The notes beneath the pieces are model-generated. The model was not told the DNA's origin and searched no databases. It was given only the letters and a program-made list of their open reading frames with translations. From Streptomyces ureilyticus (GTDB taxonomy: Bacteria; Actinomycetota; Actinomycetes; Streptomycetales; Streptomycetaceae): 64,000 nt of DNA. Made by a program: the position numbers and the translations under genes. This document shows, in pieces, positions 52,050 through 62,068 of the stretch (position 1 is the stretch's first letter; every line of letters starts with the position of its first letter). The DNA is taken from positions 1 to 64,000 of the forward strand of contig NZ_JAAKZX010000004.1 of assembly GCF_011045025.1 (NCBI RefSeq). Direction: 5' to 3'.

Positions 52050-53948
52050 TCAGGTGTGCACCTTGCGCTTGCCGGCGTCGTCCTTCTCCTCGGTGGAGTC
52101 GTCCGTCGCCTCGCGTGTCCTTTCGAGGAGCACGAGCTGGAGACTGTCCAGCTTCCGTGTCTTCACGGTGCGGAAGCTCTTCTTGATCGCGGTCGCCGAT
52201 TCCTTCGGCATGCCGCTGAACGGATTCCCGTCGAGCGTCGTCGACACGAGCCAGAGTCGGTCGGCCTTGGCCAGGCACTTCTCGGGCTGCGGACATTCGG
52301 CCGCACCGAACGAGCCCAGCGCCTGCGGAGTGCGGTACATCAGCGAGTCCCGCGGGCGGCCCGCGTCGTTCCGCAACTCGTAGGCCATGGCCCGGCGTTC
52401 GACCACGTCACCGTTGAAGACGATGCCGTCGCGCTTGCGCTGCTCCGCCTCGATGACCCGCGCGGCGCCTCGGAAGTCCGACTCCCCCGGCGCGTCCTGG
52501 CGAGCCTCGCGAATGCCGGGCCGCGCCTGAAAGACGATCCCGGCGACCGTGGCCACCACGAGCACCCAGCCGAACCCGCGCCGGGCCGCCGCCCCCGTAC
52601 CGGCCTTCGCCCCGGCCACCGGACCGGCGAGCCGGCACGCTGCCACGGCCGCCAGCAGCACCCACGCGGGTGCCGTGAACACCAGATAGCGCGGCAGGAA
52701 GAGATGCAGCTGCGCGGCGGTGACGTACGTCGCCACGGGTGGCAGCACGATCCAGACGGCCAGCGGAAGAGCCAGTCGGCCGGCGAAGAACAACCCGATC
52801 GCACCGAGCGCCATCACCGGCAGGGCCACCGCCCAGGAACCGAAGAGGTCCTTGGGGAAGTCGATCAGGTCCGTCAGCCCCGGGTTGTTCCCGGCGATCG
52901 TCCCGCTCTGCGACGAGCCCGACACGGCCATGGGGATGACGAAGCACATGCCCAGGGTGCAAGCCGCGGCATAGGCCCAGCCCACGATCTTGTCGCCCGC
53001 GCGCCGTGCGATCAGGATCATCACCAGATGTGCGCCGAGCACCGCGAGCGAGGCGAGATGGCTCCAGCCGATCAGCGGCACCGACAGCGTGTAGGCGACC
53101 CATACCTTGAACGACGGCTGGTCCAGCGCCCGGGCGAGCAGCAGTGTCGACAGCAGCACCGCGGCCACCGCGAAGGGGTACGGCCGGATCTCCTGCCCGT
53201 ACCGCGTGGTGAGCGGGACGACGGCGAGGGCGAACCCCGCGAGGACGCCCACCTGTGTGGTGAACAGCCGCCGCCCGAGCAGGGCGAGCAGACCGGCCGA
53301 CGCCGCCATGGCCACCGCGCCGGGTATGCGCATCGCGGTCGGTGAGTCCCCTGCGACGGCGACCCAGAGGTGCATGAGCACGTAGTACGGAGTGAGCACC
53401 ACGTCGGTGGAGCGGATCAGCAGGCTCAGGTCGTGCAGCGACAGCGAGGCCGCCCACCAGGTGGCGTGCTCGGCCGTGGACAGCTGCCGGTCGCCGATCC
53501 CGCGCTGGATGAGCACGAGAGCGAACACCGTGGGCAGCAGAAAGGTCACCGCGGCGGCGAGCCGGCTGCCCTCCGGCTCGTCGGGCGGCTCTTCGTCGCC
53601 CTTGGGCTCCTCCGCCTTGGAGCCCGCCTCGGCCTCGGGCGCCCGGCGCCGGCGCGGGGTCGGCTCGACCGGAGAGGGCTCGGGGGTGTAGGTGTCCTGG
53701 CCGGGAACGGCGTACGAGCCGGGGTGAGGGGACGCACCGGGGTCGGCGTACTGACCAGGAGCCGCGTACGCGCCCTGCGACGGGTCGGCATAGGTGCCCT
53801 GGTGGCCGGGTTGGGCGTAGCCGCCCTGGCCACCGGTGTACGCGTCCTGCCCGCCGTAGGCGTAGGCGCCCTGACCCGCGTACGGATCATGGCCGCCCTG
53901 GGCATCGGGGTATCCGCCGCCGTACGGAGGGGAGGCATTGGTACTCAT
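52050..53948 (-). CDS. Polytopic GT-C (GT39/ArnT-like) glycosyltransferase, second of two
   Basis: A 632-residue membrane protein. A low-complexity Gly/Tyr/Gln/Pro N-terminus (about 1-95) and an acidic stretch (to about 130) precede 10-12 predicted helices. The first external loop reads RQLSTAEHATWWAASLS and continues to TPYYVLMHLWVAV, the layout of lipid-phosphate-sugar-dependent transferases. The usual Asp-Glu pair there appears as Ala-Glu, which may matter for catalysis. A soluble C-terminal domain ends Lys/Glu-rich. Its ATG overlaps the previous gene's TGA by four bases. Confidence 0.8.
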   Translation of the reverse strand: MSTNASPPYGGGYPDAQGGHDPYAGQGAYAYGGQDAYTGGQGGYAQPGHQGTYADPSQGAYAAPGQYADPGASPHPGSYAVPGQDTYTPEPSPVEPTPRRRRAPEAEAGSKAEEPKGDEEPPDEPEGSRLAAAVTFLLPTVFALVLIQRGIGDRQLSTAEHATWWAASLSLHDLSLLIRSTDVVLTPYYVLMHLWVAVAGDSPTAMRIPGAVAMAASAGLLALLGRRLFTTQVGVLAGFALAVVPLTTRYGQEIRPYPFAVAAVLLSTLLLARALDQPSFKVWVAYTLSVPLIGWSHLASLAVLGAHLVMILIARRAGDKIVGWAYAAACTLGMCFVIPMAVSGSSQSGTIAGNNPGLTDLIDFPKDLFGSWAVALPVMALGAIGLFFAGRLALPLAVWIVLPPVATYVTAAQLHLFLPRYLVFTAPAWVLLAAVAACRLAGPVAGAKAGTGAAARRGFGWVLVVATVAGIVFQARPGIREARQDAPGESDFRGAARVIEAEQRKRDGIVFNGDVVERRAMAYELRNDAGRPRDSLMYRTPQALGSFGAAECPQPEKCLAKADRLWLVSTTLDGNPFSGMPKESATAIKKSFRTVKTRKLDSLQLVLLERTREATDDSTEEKDDAGKRKVHT

Positions 53949-56005
53949 CGCTTCACCCAAATCCGGTAGGCGTTCTCTCCGTAGCTCGAGGTGTAGGGGA
54001 ACACGGCGGCCAGCCGGTAGCGGGAGTTGCCCTTCAGCCCCTCCTTGACCGCCGCGTACGTGGCCGGGCTGATCGCGCCGTGCATCACGATGGCGTCGAA
54101 CTTTCCGTCGCGAACGGCCTGCCGGAAGGCGCCGGCGCCGGCGTACTGCTTGCCGTCCTTGCCGCGGTAGTCCATGAAGTAGGTGTTGTTCCACTGGGTC
54201 CAGTAGGTCTTGTCCCGCAGGTAGTAGCCGGGGACCTCCGCCTCTTCCGCGAGGTACTCGCCCTTCTTGTCGACGATCGTGCGCATGTACGCGATCATCT
54301 GCGTGGAGTCCGCGAAGCTGTGTGCCCGTTCTTGGGCCTGCACCATGCCGAAGACCAACGTCAGGACGTACAGCAGGATCCCGAGCTGCGGATGCCGGAA
54401 GTGCGGGCCGACCAGACGGGCCATGCCGAGGCCGGCCAGCGGCGCGGCGAAGAGAAGACCGAAGCCGACGTGCTTGTAGAGCGAGATCTCGGTCTGGAGG
54501 TTGATCTGGTACGCGGGGGCGAGCAGCGTGGTCCCCGTCAGCACCAGGCCGAGTGCGGCGCGCCGCCAGCGCCCCGTGGTCTCGCCGCCGATCCACGGCA
54601 TCTCGCCCATCCGTGCGCGCAGCACGTACGCGATCGATCCGACCAGCGCGGCCAGGAAGAGGAGACCGCCCCACTCCGCGCTGTGCTGGAGCATCGTGGC
54701 CGCGGTGTCCGCGCCCTTCTCACGGTCGGTGGTGGTGGAGCTGATGCCGCCGAGCGGACCGGAGAAGTAGTAGCCGACGGCGAGCAGGGCCACGGTGCCC
54801 GCGCCCAGCACCACACCGCGGCCCAGCGCGCGGATGCCGCGGTGCCGATGCGCGGTGATCACGGCGAGGACCACCAGGGTCGGCAGATACAGCCCGGACG
54901 CGTACTTCACCCCGAACGCGAGGGCGGCCGGCGGCGCCGCGAGCAGCACCGCCAGGGCGTTCATCCGGTCGGTGCGCACCACCGCCCAAGCCGACAGCGC
55001 GAGCAGGAAGACGGCGGCGGCATCGTACGTGGCGAGGTTGCCGAGCACCACTGTCGACTGGACCACCGAGAACAGCGCGGCCGCGCCGAGCGCGGCACGC
55101 AGGTTGAACAGCCGCCGGGTGAGCGAGTAGAGCAGCCCGGTGGCCCCCAGCATGAACAGCAGGCTGACCACTCGTACGCCGAACAGGCCGAACCGGTCGT
55201 CCACGACGGCCGCGAGGATCGGGTACAGCTTCGGGTGCCCGGAGAAGTAGGCCGCGAAGTCCACCGGCAGTTTGGTGCCGTGCAGCAGGTTGTCCAGCTC
55301 GTAGTGGCCCGACGCGATATACAGCGCCTCGTCCTGGAAGGCCGTCCCGCCCAGTCGCAGGGAGAGCCCGGCCTGCACGAGCAGGATGCACAGCAGTATC
55401 AAGCGCCCCAGCAGCCTGCTGCGCCGGGTGTCCACCGACCAGGCCGACTCGGGCACTGCGGGCAGCGTGTACCCCGGCTTCTCCTCCTGCGCCTCGGGCT
55501 CCGGCTCGACCGCGGTGTACTGCGCGTACGGGTCGAAGGGCGCGTAGATCTGGAATGTCGCCTGGTCCAGGTACTTGGACGTCCGGCCGTTGAACCGCCA
55601 GGTGCCGGTATTGGTCAGCTGCCGCCCGCCCGCGGCGCCCTCGTCGTACTCGGGATGGTGCGGGTACAGGGGAGGCGGCGCGTTCTGCACGTACTGCCGC
55701 AGGCTCTCGTTCCCGACCTGCCGCTGCTGCGCCTGCGGGTACGACTGCTGGTGCCCTTGCCCGTACGGCTGCTGCCCCGGCTGTGCGTACGCCTGCTGAT
55801 CCCCGTGCCCGTACGCCTGCTGGTTCCCCTGGTCGTACGCCTGCTGGTTCCCCTGCCCGTACGGCTGCTGCTGTCCCTGGTACTGCTGTTGATTCCCCTG
55901 GTCGTAGGCCTGTTGATTCCCCTGCTCGTACGCGTACGGGCGCTCGTGCCCCCCGCCGCGCACCTCCGAGTCCTCCGCCCAGGTGGGCGTGCGTCGCTTC
56001 GTCAT
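53945..56005 (-). CDS. Polytopic GT-C (GT39/ArnT-like) glycosyltransferase, first of two
   Basis: A 686-residue membrane protein. The N-terminal 90 residues are a Gln/Gly/Tyr repeat region (units like QGNQQAYDQ), probably disordered and cytoplasmic. About ten helices follow, starting LLGRLILLCILLVQAGLSL. The first external loop contains FQDEALYIASGHYEL, with the Asp-Glu pair that binds the lipid-phosphate sugar in PMT/ArnT enzymes. The C-terminal soluble part (GYYLRDKTYWTQWNN, VMHGAISPATYAAVKEGL) should be extracytoplasmic. It overlaps both neighbours by four bases. Confidence 0.85.
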   Translation of the reverse strand: MTKRRTPTWAEDSEVRGGGHERPYAYEQGNQQAYDQGNQQQYQGQQQPYGQGNQQAYDQGNQQAYGHGDQQAYAQPGQQPYGQGHQQSYPQAQQRQVGNESLRQYVQNAPPPLYPHHPEYDEGAAGGRQLTNTGTWRFNGRTSKYLDQATFQIYAPFDPYAQYTAVEPEPEAQEEKPGYTLPAVPESAWSVDTRRSRLLGRLILLCILLVQAGLSLRLGGTAFQDEALYIASGHYELDNLLHGTKLPVDFAAYFSGHPKLYPILAAVVDDRFGLFGVRVVSLLFMLGATGLLYSLTRRLFNLRAALGAAALFSVVQSTVVLGNLATYDAAAVFLLALSAWAVVRTDRMNALAVLLAAPPAALAFGVKYASGLYLPTLVVLAVITAHRHRGIRALGRGVVLGAGTVALLAVGYYFSGPLGGISSTTTDREKGADTAATMLQHSAEWGGLLFLAALVGSIAYVLRARMGEMPWIGGETTGRWRRAALGLVLTGTTLLAPAYQINLQTEISLYKHVGFGLLFAAPLAGLGMARLVGPHFRHPQLGILLYVLTLVFGMVQAQERAHSFADSTQMIAYMRTIVDKKGEYLAEEAEVPGYYLRDKTYWTQWNNTYFMDYRGKDGKQYAGAGAFRQAVRDGKFDAIVMHGAISPATYAAVKEGLKGNSRYRLAAVFPYTSSYGENAYRIWVKR

Positions 56006-57075
56006 GGCTTGGTCACATCGAATCCGAAGCTGTCGCTCTGGGCCTGCTCCCGGAAGGTCTTCTGGGACAGCGGCCCGCTGCTGATGCGCCAGTCGGTTTC
56101 CTTGTCGTAGTTGAACCAGACGAACCCGATGACGTCGTCGCGCTTCGCGGTCCCCTGGAAGAGGTCCTTGATGTCGGCGGGCTTGCGCTCGCCCGCCTGC
56201 GCCGCGGTCTCCGCGATGATGAACGGTTTCTTCGTGAAGGTCCGGATCTGGGTCATCGTCGGTCCGTAGAGCGACTTGTACGTGTGGGGGCCGTACTCCG
56301 CGTAGTAGCCGATGACGCCGACCCAGTCGACGTATTCGTCACCCGGCCAGTACGGCTTGAGCTTCACCTTCGGCATCGGGTTGATGACGTTCGGGCTCCA
56401 CACCCAGATGACCTGCGTCGCGCCCTCCTCGGCGAAGAGGTCGTGGATGTGCTTGTACGCGGCGGTGAAGTCGGCCGGGCTGGTCTTCTTGGTGCCCCAC
56501 GGGTACCAGAAGCCGTTCATCTCGTGGGCCCAGCTGATCGCCACGGGCAGGTTGAGCTCCTTGACGGAGCTCGCGTACTCGCGAATGTACTTGTCTTCCT
56601 TGCCTGCGGCGATGTCCTTCAGACTCGTCTCGAAGGGCTCCCAGGCGATGTACGCCACCGCGCCGTAGTCCCAGGCGTTCTGCACGAGCTCCCGCTCGTA
56701 CTGGTCGCCCCAGGCGGAGTAGAACTCCATCAGATTGGGCTTCTTCCCGGCCCGCTTCGCGAAGTCCTCGACGGCGTTCATCTTGGCGGGGGCACCGTCG
56801 GCGGCCACCCCCAGGTACTTCTTCTTCGGCTCCAGCAGCGGCCGTACGTCGTACGGCTGATCCACAGACTTCGCGGACTCGCTGGCCTCGCCGCCGGCAC
56901 CCTCGGCGCCTTCCGCCCCTTCGGCAGCGGGCGGCTCCCCCTGGCTGCGCTCGTACTGGTCGCGGCCCTCCTCGGAGAAGGTGCTGCATCCGGCGAGCAG
57001 CGCACCGGCCAGCAGTGCGGCGGCGAGCGCCCGCACGGTCCTGAGCGTGTGGACGGAACGTACGGAGAAAGTCAT
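56002..57075 (-). CDS. GH26-like glycoside hydrolase lipoprotein
   Basis: A 357-residue exported lipoprotein with lipobox LLAGCS near residue 30, then an acidic linker. The domain is GH26-like. ISWAHEMNGFWYPWG carries the likely acid/base Glu, PFIIAETAAQ the likely nucleophile Glu, and VIWVWSPNVIN and YVDWVGVIGYYAEYG are family-like. GH26 enzymes cut beta-mannans or mixed-linkage glucans. Encoded between synthase and GT-C genes, it probably trims or releases the operon's polymer at the cell surface, as dedicated endoglycanases do in other polysaccharide systems. Overlaps both neighbours by four bases. Confidence 0.85.
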   Translation of the reverse strand: MTFSVRSVHTLRTVRALAAALLAGALLAGCSTFSEEGRDQYERSQGEPPAAEGAEGAEGAGGEASESAKSVDQPYDVRPLLEPKKKYLGVAADGAPAKMNAVEDFAKRAGKKPNLMEFYSAWGDQYERELVQNAWDYGAVAYIAWEPFETSLKDIAAGKEDKYIREYASSVKELNLPVAISWAHEMNGFWYPWGTKKTSPADFTAAYKHIHDLFAEEGATQVIWVWSPNVINPMPKVKLKPYWPGDEYVDWVGVIGYYAEYGPHTYKSLYGPTMTQIRTFTKKPFIIAETAAQAGERKPADIKDLFQGTAKRDDVIGFVWFNYDKETDWRISSGPLSQKTFREQAQSDSFGFDVTKP

Positions 57076-58667
57076 GCGGTCACTTCCTGCGCTTCCTGGG
57101 CACGGGGCTGTACGAGGACGCGACCGACGACCATCGCGTAGAACAGCCCGGCCGACAGCATCAGCGCGAAGTCCGGCGGATAGAGGGTGAGCATGCGCCA
57201 GGCGGCGACGACGATCCAGAGCAGGGCGGTGCCGCCGGTCCAGAAGATCATGCAGTTCCAGTAGCGGCGCATGCCGTTCTTCTTGGCGCCGTCCGAACCG
57301 GTGGGCTTCCAGCCCATCGGACGGCCGCGCAGCACGTCCCAGACCGCGAAGACATGCGACCACCCGTACATGATCCGGACGGACCAGGCCTCGAGCCGGT
57401 ACGGCGCCCGGTGCCACAGCGGCAGCACCAGCGTCACGTACGCGACACTCGGCAGCACCCACAGCGCGGCCTCGGCCCGCAGCAGATCGGGGCGCAGGAT
57501 CATCAGCGCGAGCGGGATGACGGGCGCGATGAACGTGGCGAGCGCGGTCTGCAGGTAATAGAGGAAGCCCGAGACGTAGCACAGCCGCGTCTTGAACTTC
57601 AGGTCCATCTCCCAGAACCGCTTGCTGGTCAGCAGCTCAAGCGAGCCCATGCACCAGCGGTACTGCTGGTTGTGGAAGGCACCGGCCGTGTCCGGGCACA
57701 CGCCCGCGGACAGCGCGACGGGCACGTAACGCAGCTGCCAGCCCAGCGCCCGCAGATCGAAGCCGGTGTACATGTCCTCGGAGTGCTCGATCAGCGTGAT
57801 GCCGCCGATCTGCGCCAGGGCCTCACGCCGGTAGACCGCGCAGGAGCCCACGCAGATCGACCCGTCCTTGTCCTCCCGGGACGTCTGCACGGACCGGTAG
57901 AACTGCTCCTGCACCGCGCCGGCCCCGCGCTCGATCCAGTTCTGCCGGTCGACGATGCGGAAGAACTGCGGCGACTGCACGATGCCGATCTTCGGGTCGT
58001 CGTCCATGTACGGCAGCAGCTCGTCGAGCAGATCGGCGCGCGGCGCGAAGTCGGCGTCCAGGATGAGGATGTGGTCGCCGCCGGTCTTCTCGAAGGCGTG
58101 ATTGAGGTTGCCGGCCTTCTTGAACCAGCCCCGGTTGGGCCGCACCACGTAATGGAAGCCGAAGTCGTTCGCCATGGCCCCGACCTCGTCCTCGGCCGCG
58201 TCGTCCAAGACGTACGTCTTCACCTCGCCCTGATAACTGGCCGCGAGCCGGTTCACATGGACCCAGGTGTTGTGCAGCACCTCCAGCGGCTCACCGCACA
58301 CCGGCAGGAAGATGTCCACGCTCGGGTACACGGCGGGCTGCCACTTGCGGACGAGCCGCTTGTGCCCCTTGAGGTCGAAGTCCTTGCTGAGCCCGTCGAG
58401 ATACAGCGAGATCAGATAGTCCGCGATGATGAACGCCAGCAGCGGCAGCGTCAGCCAGAACCACGGACTCGACGCCGTGAACAGAAACTGACTCACCGCC
58501 AGACACGCGAAACTGATCAGCGAGCCGATCGTCAGCACCCACAGATACCGCCGCGCGTACGAGTACTTCTCCACATCGTCCGGCGGCTGCGGCAGCAGCC
58601 CATGACTCTGCGGCGCCCGCCTACGACGTCGGTTCTGCGGAACACGAGCAGTCCCCACTGCACTCAT
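57072..58667 (-). CDS. Processive membrane GT2, cellulose-synthase-like
   Basis: A 531-residue inner-membrane synthase. Two N-terminal helices are followed by a cytoplasmic GT-A domain with PSVDIFLPVCGEPLEVL, YVLDDAAEDEV, LDADFAPR (DxD), HSEDMYTGFD (catalytic base) and NQQYRWCMGSLELL (Q-x-x-R-W). At least four C-terminal helices follow. This D,D,D,QxxRW set marks processive beta-glycan synthases. No PilZ domain is visible. ATG 58667 is preceded by GGGGGG and a GGGCT/AGCCC hairpin (58681-58694). First gene of the operon, 174 bases after truA. Confidence 0.9.
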   Translation of the reverse strand: MSAVGTARVPQNRRRRRAPQSHGLLPQPPDDVEKYSYARRYLWVLTIGSLISFACLAVSQFLFTASSPWFWLTLPLLAFIIADYLISLYLDGLSKDFDLKGHKRLVRKWQPAVYPSVDIFLPVCGEPLEVLHNTWVHVNRLAASYQGEVKTYVLDDAAEDEVGAMANDFGFHYVVRPNRGWFKKAGNLNHAFEKTGGDHILILDADFAPRADLLDELLPYMDDDPKIGIVQSPQFFRIVDRQNWIERGAGAVQEQFYRSVQTSREDKDGSICVGSCAVYRREALAQIGGITLIEHSEDMYTGFDLRALGWQLRYVPVALSAGVCPDTAGAFHNQQYRWCMGSLELLTSKRFWEMDLKFKTRLCYVSGFLYYLQTALATFIAPVIPLALMILRPDLLRAEAALWVLPSVAYVTLVLPLWHRAPYRLEAWSVRIMYGWSHVFAVWDVLRGRPMGWKPTGSDGAKKNGMRRYWNCMIFWTGGTALLWIVVAAWRMLTLYPPDFALMLSAGLFYAMVVGRVLVQPRAQEAQEVTA

Positions 58668-58841
58668 GCACAAACCCCCCGGGCTGGTCAGCCCGATACC
58701 CCCACCCAAGCCCGACCACTACACATGAAACTCAAAGCCGAGCAGCCGCATCGTAACCGAGTTTCAGTAGGTACACCCGAACATACGTGTTACACAGGGG
58801 TTTCCCTCACCGCCGCAGTGGGCATAAGAGCGCCTTCTCGC

Positions 58842-59702
58842 TCAGCAGCACCCGGCCGCCCCCGGCAACGACCGCCGGTTCCGCGCCTCCTTGTTCCGCG
58901 CCGCCAGCAACTCGTCCGCCGGGTACCCGACTTGCTCCAAAGTCAGCCCATGAGGCCGTACGACGTGCACCGCAGAGTCCCGCACCCCGGCAGCGAGCAC
59001 CTTCCCCGGCCAGTCGGTACCCCGGTGCCCGTCCCCCACGAACAGCAGCGCCCCGATCAACGACCGCACCATGTTGTGGCAGAAGGCATCGGCCCGCACT
59101 GTGGCCGTAATCACCCCGTCCTCCCCGCGCGCCAGGCTCAGCTCCTGAAGCGTACGAATGGTCGTCGCCCCGTCCCGTTTCTTGCAGTACGCGGCGAAAT
59201 CGTGCTCCCCGAGCAGGGGCCGCGCCGCCTCGTTCATGGCATCGACGTCGAGCGGCCAGTCGTGCCAGAGGACATGGCTGCGCAACAGCGGATCGACGCC
59301 ACCCGGGTTGTCGGTGACGCGATAGGCGTACCGCCGCCAGACCGCCGAGAACCGCGCGTTGAAGCCGCTGGGCGCCTCCCTGAGCGACCACACCCGCACA
59401 TCCTTCGGCAGCCGCCCGGCCAGCCGCTTGAGCAGCTTCTCCCGATGCTCGGCCCACAGCCCCTCGGGCAGATCGACGTGCGCCACCTGTCCCCGGGCAT
59501 GCACCCCGGCATCGGTCCGCCCGGCCACGGTCAGCTCGTACGTCGTCTCCCGCGACCGCGTCACCGTACGCAGCGCGTCCTCGACCTCCCCCTGCACGGT
59601 CCGCCGTCCCCCGGCCTGCTTGGCCCACCCGGAGAACGCGCTCCCGTCATACGAAAGATCAAGCCGCACCCGTACGAACCCGGGCTCTACCTCGTCACTC
59701 AC
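58842..59702 (-). CDS. truA: tRNA pseudouridine synthase A
   Basis: A 286-residue TruA that makes pseudouridine at positions 38-40 of the tRNA anticodon arm. [17 protein letters not shown] holds the catalytic Asp. [27 protein letters not shown] and [13 protein letters not shown] match the family. GTG 59702 lies just after the rplQ terminator. Its place directly downstream of rplQ is the usual order in Streptomyces. Confidence 0.96.
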   Translation of the reverse strand: MSDEVEPGFVRVRLDLSYDGSAFSGWAKQAGGRRTVQGEVEDALRTVTRSRETTYELTVAGRTDAGVHARGQVAHVDLPEGLWAEHREKLLKRLAGRLPKDVRVWSLREAPSGFNARFSAVWRRYAYRVTDNPGGVDPLLRSHVLWHDWPLDVDAMNEAARPLLGEHDFAAYCKKRDGATTIRTLQELSLARGEDGVITATVRADAFCHNMVRSLIGALLFVGDGHRGTDWPGKVLAAGVRDSAVHVVRPHGLTLEQVGYPADELLAARNKEARNRRSLPGAAGCC

Positions 59703-59730
59703 ACCTGGTTCCTTTCAGGGACACGAAAAC

Positions 59731-59756
59731 GGGCCCGCCCCCTCAGGGGCGGACCC
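59731..59756 (-). terminator. Intrinsic terminator of the rpoA-rplQ operon
   Basis: GGGCCCGCCCC (59731-59741) pairs with GGGGCGGACCC (59746-59756) with one mismatch, and the minus-strand transcript continues into GTTTTC. A classical stem plus short U-tract, 20 bases after the rplQ stop. Confidence 0.8.
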
Positions 59757-59776
59757 GCACGACGCGAGGTGAAACC

Positions 59777-60331
59777 TCAGGCGTCCTTGGACTCGTCGCC
59801 CTCGGCAGCAGCCGGCTTCGCGTCCTCGACGACCTCTTCGGCCTCGGCCTCAGCGGCCTCGTCCTTCTTGAGAACGTCTTCCTTCTGGAGGGTGTCCTCC
59901 TTCTTGAAGGCGTCCTCCTTGACGGCACGCTTGGTGGCCGCCTCGGCCTCACCGGTGGCCTCCTGGGCCACGGTCAGCGCCTCCACCAGCTCGATGACAG
60001 CCATGGGCGCGTTGTCGCCCCGACGGTTACCGATCTTGGTGATACGGGTGTAGCCACCCGGACGGTTCTCGTACCGCGGGCCGATCTCGGTGAAGAGCGT
60101 GTGCACGATGCTCTTGTCCGTGATGACCTGGAGCACCTGGCGGCGGTTGTGAAGGTCGCCCTTCTTCGCCTTGGTGACCAGACGCTCGGCGTACGGCCGC
60201 AGACGGCGGGCCTTCGCCTCGGTGGTCGTGATCCGGCCGTGCTCGAAAAGCGCCTTGGCAAGGTTCGCAAGAAGCAGCTTCTCGTGCGCGGCACTGCCGC
60301 CCAGACGGGCACCCTTGGCGGGCTTCGGCAT
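59777..60331 (-). CDS. rplQ: 50S ribosomal protein L17
   Basis: A 184-residue L17. The first 120 residues are the conserved domain ([72 protein letters not shown]). A Glu/Ala/Lys-rich C-terminal extension of about 60 residues is typical of streptomycetes. Last gene of the alpha operon, 116 bases after rpoA. Confidence 0.98.
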   Translation of the reverse strand: MPKPAKGARLGGSAAHEKLLLANLAKALFEHGRITTTEAKARRLRPYAERLVTKAKKGDLHNRRQVLQVITDKSIVHTLFTEIGPRYENRPGGYTRITKIGNRRGDNAPMAVIELVEALTVAQEATGEAEAATKRAVKEDAFKKEDTLQKEDVLKKDEAAEAEAEEVVEDAKPAAAEGDESKDA

Positions 60332-60447
60332 GGTGTTTCTCCTAGGTGTCTGCCCCGGCCGTATCAGGTACCGAGGTCAGTATCCGAGCAGGCGGTCGCC
60401 TGTCGGAGATCCGGGGGCCTCTGCGAGACCCCCGGAAGTGGTACCGA

Positions 60448-61470
60448 TCAGTACTGCTCGGTCTCCACGAAACCCGCGTCCGCGTCGTCGTCGGCGCCAA
60501 AGGCGTCGGCGGCGGCAGTCGGGTCGAATCCGGGCGGGCTGTCCTTCAGAGCAAGGCCCATGCCGGCCAGCTTCGCCTTGACCTCGTCAATCGACTTCGC
60601 ACCGAAGTTACGAATGTCGAGGAGGTCGGCCTCAGAACGCGCAACCAGCTCACCCACACTGTGGATGCCCTCACGCTTGAGGCAGTTGTACGACCGAACG
60701 GTGAGCTCCAGCTCCTCGATCGGCAGCGCAAGATCGGCGGCAAGCGCGGCGTCCGTCGGCGACGGACCCATGTCGATGCCCTCGGCGTCGATGTTCAGCT
60801 CGCGGGCGAGACCGAACAGCTCGACCAGCGTCTTACCGGCGGAAGCCATGGCGTCACGCGGACGCATGGCCTGCTTGGTCTCGACGTCGACGATCAGCTT
60901 GTCGAAGTCGGTGCGCTGCTCAACACGCGTGGCCTCGACCTTGTACGTGACCTTGAGCACCGGCGAGTAGATCGAGTCGACCGGGATACGCCCGATCTCC
61001 TGACCGACCTGCTTGTTCTGCACGGCGGAGACGTAACCACGGCCACGCTCGACCGTGAGCTCCATCTCCAGCTTGCCCTTGCCGTTGAGCGTGGCAAGAA
61101 CCAGATCCGGGTTGTGCACCTCGACACCGGCCGGCGGCGCGATGTCGGCGGCGGTCACCAGACCCGGCCCCTGCTTGCGCAGGTACATCACCACAGGCTC
61201 GTCGTGCTCACTGCTCACGACCAGCTGCTTGATGTTGAGGATCAGGTCGGTGACGTCCTCCTTGACGCCCGGCACGGTGGTGAACTCGTGCAGGACACCG
61301 TCGATACGGATGCTCGTGACAGCAGCACCGGGGATCGACGACAGGAGAGTCCGACGCAGGGAGTTGCCGAGGGTGTAGCCGAAGCCCGGCTCCAGCGGCT
61401 CGATCACGAACCGTGAGCGGAATTCGTCGACGACCTCTTCGGTCAACGAGGGACGCTGAGCGATCAGCAT
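60448..61470 (-). CDS. rpoA: RNA polymerase alpha subunit
   Basis: A 340-residue alpha subunit. The N-terminal assembly domain has [29 protein letters not shown] in two adjoining parts and [10 protein letters not shown]. The C-terminal DNA- and regulator-binding domain has [25 protein letters not shown] and [19 protein letters not shown]. It sits between rpsK and rplQ as usual. Confidence 0.98.
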   Translation of the reverse strand: MLIAQRPSLTEEVVDEFRSRFVIEPLEPGFGYTLGNSLRRTLLSSIPGAAVTSIRIDGVLHEFTTVPGVKEDVTDLILNIKQLVVSSEHDEPVVMYLRKQGPGLVTAADIAPPAGVEVHNPDLVLATLNGKGKLEMELTVERGRGYVSAVQNKQVGQEIGRIPVDSIYSPVLKVTYKVEATRVEQRTDFDKLIVDVETKQAMRPRDAMASAGKTLVELFGLARELNIDAEGIDMGPSPTDAALAADLALPIEELELTVRSYNCLKREGIHSVGELVARSEADLLDIRNFGAKSIDEVKAKLAGMGLALKDSPPGFDPTAAADAFGADDDADAGFVETEQY

Positions 61471-61594
61471 GTTGCGTTCCTTCTGTCAGGGGCGCCCGCT
61501 ATTTGACGCCCTGATGTGTAACAAGGGTACGGGCGATACGACCCGAAGGAGCCGTACCGCCCGAAATCCTCAAACCAAGCAGCCGTACGTCAAG

Positions 61595-61999
61595 TCAGAC
61601 GCGACGGCGCTTCGGCGGACGGCAGCCGTTGTGCGGGGTGGGCGTGACGTCCTGGATGGAGCCGACCTCGAGCCCGGTCGCCTGAAGCGAACGGATGGCG
61701 GTCTCACGACCCGAACCCGGGCCCTTGACGAACACATCCACCTTGCGCATGCCGTGCTCCTGCGCGCGGCGGGCAGCCGACTCGGCGGCCATCTGCGCGG
61801 CGAAGGGGGTCGACTTGCGCGAGCCCTTGAAGCCGACGTGGCCGGCGGAGGCCCAGGAGATCACGTTGCCGGTCGGGTCGGTGATCGAAACGATGGTGTT
61901 GTTGAACGTGCTCTTGATGTGCGCGTGACCGTGAGCGACGTTCTTCTTTTCCTTGCGGCGCACCTTCTTGGCAGCGCCCTGACGACCCTTGGGGGGCAT
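61595..61999 (-). CDS. rpsK: 30S ribosomal protein S11
   Basis: A 134-residue S11: [47 protein letters not shown], and the C-terminal [15 protein letters not shown]. It lies on the platform of the 30S subunit. ATG 61999 begins [15 protein letters not shown]. Confidence 0.98.
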   Translation of the reverse strand: MPPKGRQGAAKKVRRKEKKNVAHGHAHIKSTFNNTIVSITDPTGNVISWASAGHVGFKGSRKSTPFAAQMAAESAARRAQEHGMRKVDVFVKGPGSGRETAIRSLQATGLEVGSIQDVTPTPHNGCRPPKRRRV

Positions 62000-62068
62000 C
62001 TATAACTCCTACGGGGAGGTGGTCGGTCCTACAGCGAAGACCGCTGATGAAGCGTTGTCCGCTGAGGA

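Noticed and set aside
57354..60053. Nearly 900-codon plus-strand frame antisense to the GT2, truA and rplQ genes
   Set aside because: All three minus-strand genes carry complete family motifs, and the plus frame has none.
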